Positions 62,619 to 64,000 of a stretch of 64,000 nucleotides of DNA are shown piece after piece. The position numbers and the translations under genes were made by a program. Source of the DNA: JABDJX01 sp039942715 (GTDB lineage: Bacteria > Pseudomonadota > Alphaproteobacteria > Rhodobacterales > Rhodobacteraceae); assembly GCA_039942715.1 (NCBI GenBank), contig JBDVBY010000006.1:744001-808000 (forward strand). The letters are read 5' to 3'. Every line of letters begins with the position of its first letter. Within the stretch, counting starts at the first letter, position 1. The notes beneath the pieces were generated by a model that searched no databases, was not told where the DNA came from, and saw nothing but the letters and a program-made list of their open reading frames with translations.

Positions 62619-63584
62619 ATGTCTGACACCCGCCACACCCGCTGCTTGATTATTGGCTCTGGACCCGCCGGTTACACTGCTGGCGTTTATGCAAGTCGCG
62701 CGATGTTGGAACCGCTTTTGGTACAGGGCATTCAGCCGGGCGGGCAGTTGACCATCACAACGGAAGTTGAGAACTGGCCAGGCGACACCGAAGTGCAAGG
62801 CCCCGATCTGATGGTACGTATGGAAGAACACGCGCGCAATGTGGGCACAGAAATAATCTCGGATCATATCCAGTCGCTCGATTTGTCCAAACGCCCCTTC
62901 ACCGCCATCGGCGACAGCGGCACAACATACACTGCTGATGCACTTGTGTTGGCCACAGGCGCTCAGGCCAAGTGGCTTGGCCTTCCGAGCGAAGAAGCCT
63001 TCAAAGGTTTTGGTGTCTCGGCCTGCGCCACCTGCGATGGGTTCTTTTATCGCGGCATGGACGTCGTCGTTGTTGGCGGCGGCAACACCGCAGTGGAAGA
63101 GGCGCTATTCCTCACAAAGTTCGCCTCAAAGGTCACGCTTGTGCATCGCCGCGACGAGTTGCGCGCTGAAAAAATCCTACAGCACCGTTTGCTAAACCAC
63201 GACAAAGTCGAAGTGCTCTGGGATCACCAGCTGGAAGAGGTCACCGGCACCTCCGATCCAAAAGGCGTGGAAGGCGTGCGTTTGAAAAGTACCAAAACTG
63301 GCGAAATCACCGAGATGGCCTGTAAAGGCGTGTTCATTGCGATCGGTCATGCACCATCGTCCGAGCTGGTCAAGGATACTCTGGAACTGCATTCTGGCGG
63401 ATACGTTGTGACCGCTCCAGACAGCACCGCCACATCTATTCCGGGCGTGTATGCGGCAGGTGACATCACCGACCACATCTATCGCCAAGCCGTCACATCG
63501 GCAGGCATGGGCTGCATGGCAGCATTGGAAGTCGAGAAATTCTTGGCCGAAATGGATCAAGACGCTGATATTGCCGCAGAGTAA
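62619..63584 (+). CDS. trxB: Thioredoxin reductase
   Basis: A 321-residue flavoprotein. FAD motif 'IIGSGPAGYTAGVYA', redox cysteines C136/C139 in 'CATCDGFFYRG', NADPH motif 'VVVGGGNTAVEEALFL' and C-terminal FAD motif 'GVYAAGDI'. It reduces thioredoxin with NADPH. The start at 62619 follows AAGGAAAA; the longer frame to 62451 passes through the repeat region and is rejected. Confidence 0.97.
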   Translation: MSDTRHTRCLIIGSGPAGYTAGVYASRAMLEPLLVQGIQPGGQLTITTEVENWPGDTEVQGPDLMVRMEEHARNVGTEIISDHIQSLDLSKRPFTAIGDSGTTYTADALVLATGAQAKWLGLPSEEAFKGFGVSACATCDGFFYRGMDVVVVGGGNTAVEEALFLTKFASKVTLVHRRDELRAEKILQHRLLNHDKVEVLWDHQLEEVTGTSDPKGVEGVRLKSTKTGEITEMACKGVFIAIGHAPSSELVKDTLELHSGGYVVTAPDSTATSIPGVYAAGDITDHIYRQAVTSAGMGCMAALEVEKFLAEMDQDADIAAE

Positions 63585-63699
63585 AATCCGTCATCATAAC
63601 GTTCCACGCCAGTCCAATACCGGTTGTAATTCTGACACACCGAAATCTACTTGAACGACACCCTCAGAAAATCCTTACGACCTAGCGATTTTTGTATAT

Positions 63700-63717
63700 G
63701 TGTTCACGAGTGAACAC
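63700..63717. promoter_or_regulatory. Perfect palindrome GTGTTCAC-GA-GTGAACAC
   Basis: An 8-bp perfect inverted repeat with a 2-bp spacer, ending 18 bp upstream of the start of a MarR-like gene. Size and position suit an autoregulatory operator. Confidence 0.7.
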
Positions 63718-63735
63718 TTTATCGAGTCGCCGTTA

Positions 63736-64000
63736 ATGATTGCCCAACCAACTCAACCGATCACAGATGATGAGATCGAGACCTTTCGCCTTCTGCGTCA
63801 GCTCGATACCGCACCCAGCGCTTCACAGCGCGCCACGGCTTCGGCTTTGGGGGTGTCACTTGGGCTTTTAAACGCGAGACTCAAAACTGCCGTCGAGGCA
63901 GGGCTCATTTCAATAAGCGAACGCGACGGACCCGATAAGCGCCAAAGGTTCGCCTACTCACTGACAACCCGTGGCGCTACAACAAAAAATCGCCTCACGG
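63736..64000 (+). CDS. MarR-like winged-helix regulator (3' end outside the window)
   Basis: 88 codons are visible from ATG 63736 and the frame is open at the right edge. The sequence 'FRLLRQLDTAPSASQRATASALGVSLGLLNARLKTAVEAGLISI' followed by 'KRQRFAYSLTTRGATTKNRLT' is the winged helix of MarR-type regulators associated with exopolysaccharide loci. A perfect palindrome precedes it. Whether EPS genes follow cannot be seen. Confidence 0.8.
   Translation, partial: MIAQPTQPITDDEIETFRLLRQLDTAPSASQRATASALGVSLGLLNARLKTAVEAGLISISERDGPDKRQRFAYSLTTRGATTKNRLT

Noticed and set aside
1..64000. CRISPR array, prophage, complete insertion sequence or rRNA operon
   Set aside because: I looked for regularly spaced repeats, integrase/transposase/capsid-like proteins, terminal inverted repeats and rRNA-like segments and found none.

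Overview
The window looks like chromosome from a marine Roseobacter-group alphaproteobacterium (Rhodobacteraceae). This rests on my recognition of protein families and gene neighbourhoods, not on a search. The pointers are TRAP and tripartite tricarboxylate (TTT) transporters attached to small catabolic clusters, an mreB-mreC-mreD-mrdA-rodA cluster, and KpsT/KpsE-type capsule genes. I see no complete insertion sequence, prophage, CRISPR array or rRNA operon. One tRNA gene (Gln, TTG) is present.

Region 1 (1-7601) is a catabolic cluster: aldehyde dehydrogenase (cut by the window edge), LysR regulator, aspartate dehydrogenase, DapA-like aldolase, 3-hydroxyanthranilate 3,4-dioxygenase and a DctPQM TRAP transporter. 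Two matching LysR-type boxes sit in its two promoter regions. Region 2 (8001-19074) holds a secreted protein, two TauE/SafE permeases around a large FAD/Fe-S oxidoreductase, and a TctCBA transporter followed by SauS-like and SauT-like genes. It reads as a probable sulfoacetate (C2 sulfonate) uptake and activation cluster with sulfite export.

Region 3 (19396-28334) has a lytic transglycosylase, an SDR protein without its catalytic Tyr/Lys, an ECF42-type sigma factor module with a DGPF protein and two paralogous SRPBCC proteins under two near-identical promoters, an EEP-family protein, and a two-gene ABC exporter. Region 4 (28514-38739) has a LuxR regulator fused to an apparently inactive alpha/beta-hydrolase, a LysE exporter, tRNA-Gln, capsule export genes, an ArsR/permease pair with a perfect operator palindrome, a uracil-DNA glycosylase-like gene and an SseB-like gene.

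Region 5 (37810-54626) is the most interesting. The cell-elongation operon mreBCD-mrdA-rodA-ghrA is preceded on the same strand by eight tightly packed genes: Ser/Thr kinase, FHA protein, PP2C phosphatase, a pseudo-GTPase-like P-loop protein, a dynamin-like GTPase, a second small GTPase, a roadblock-like protein and an unrecognised protein. The FHA protein and the small GTPase share the linear motif RVVSRxxSAPA. I read this as a phospho-regulated dynamin/GTPase membrane-remodelling system that I cannot match to a named system.

Region 6 (54862-64000) is mostly housekeeping: thymidine kinase, CsaA, ProC, YbjN, UbiK, Lgt, a MidA/NDUFAF7-like methyltransferase, PgeF, a Hint-domain protein lacking its nucleophilic cysteine, Lrp, thioredoxin reductase, and the start of a MarR-like regulator behind a perfect palindrome.
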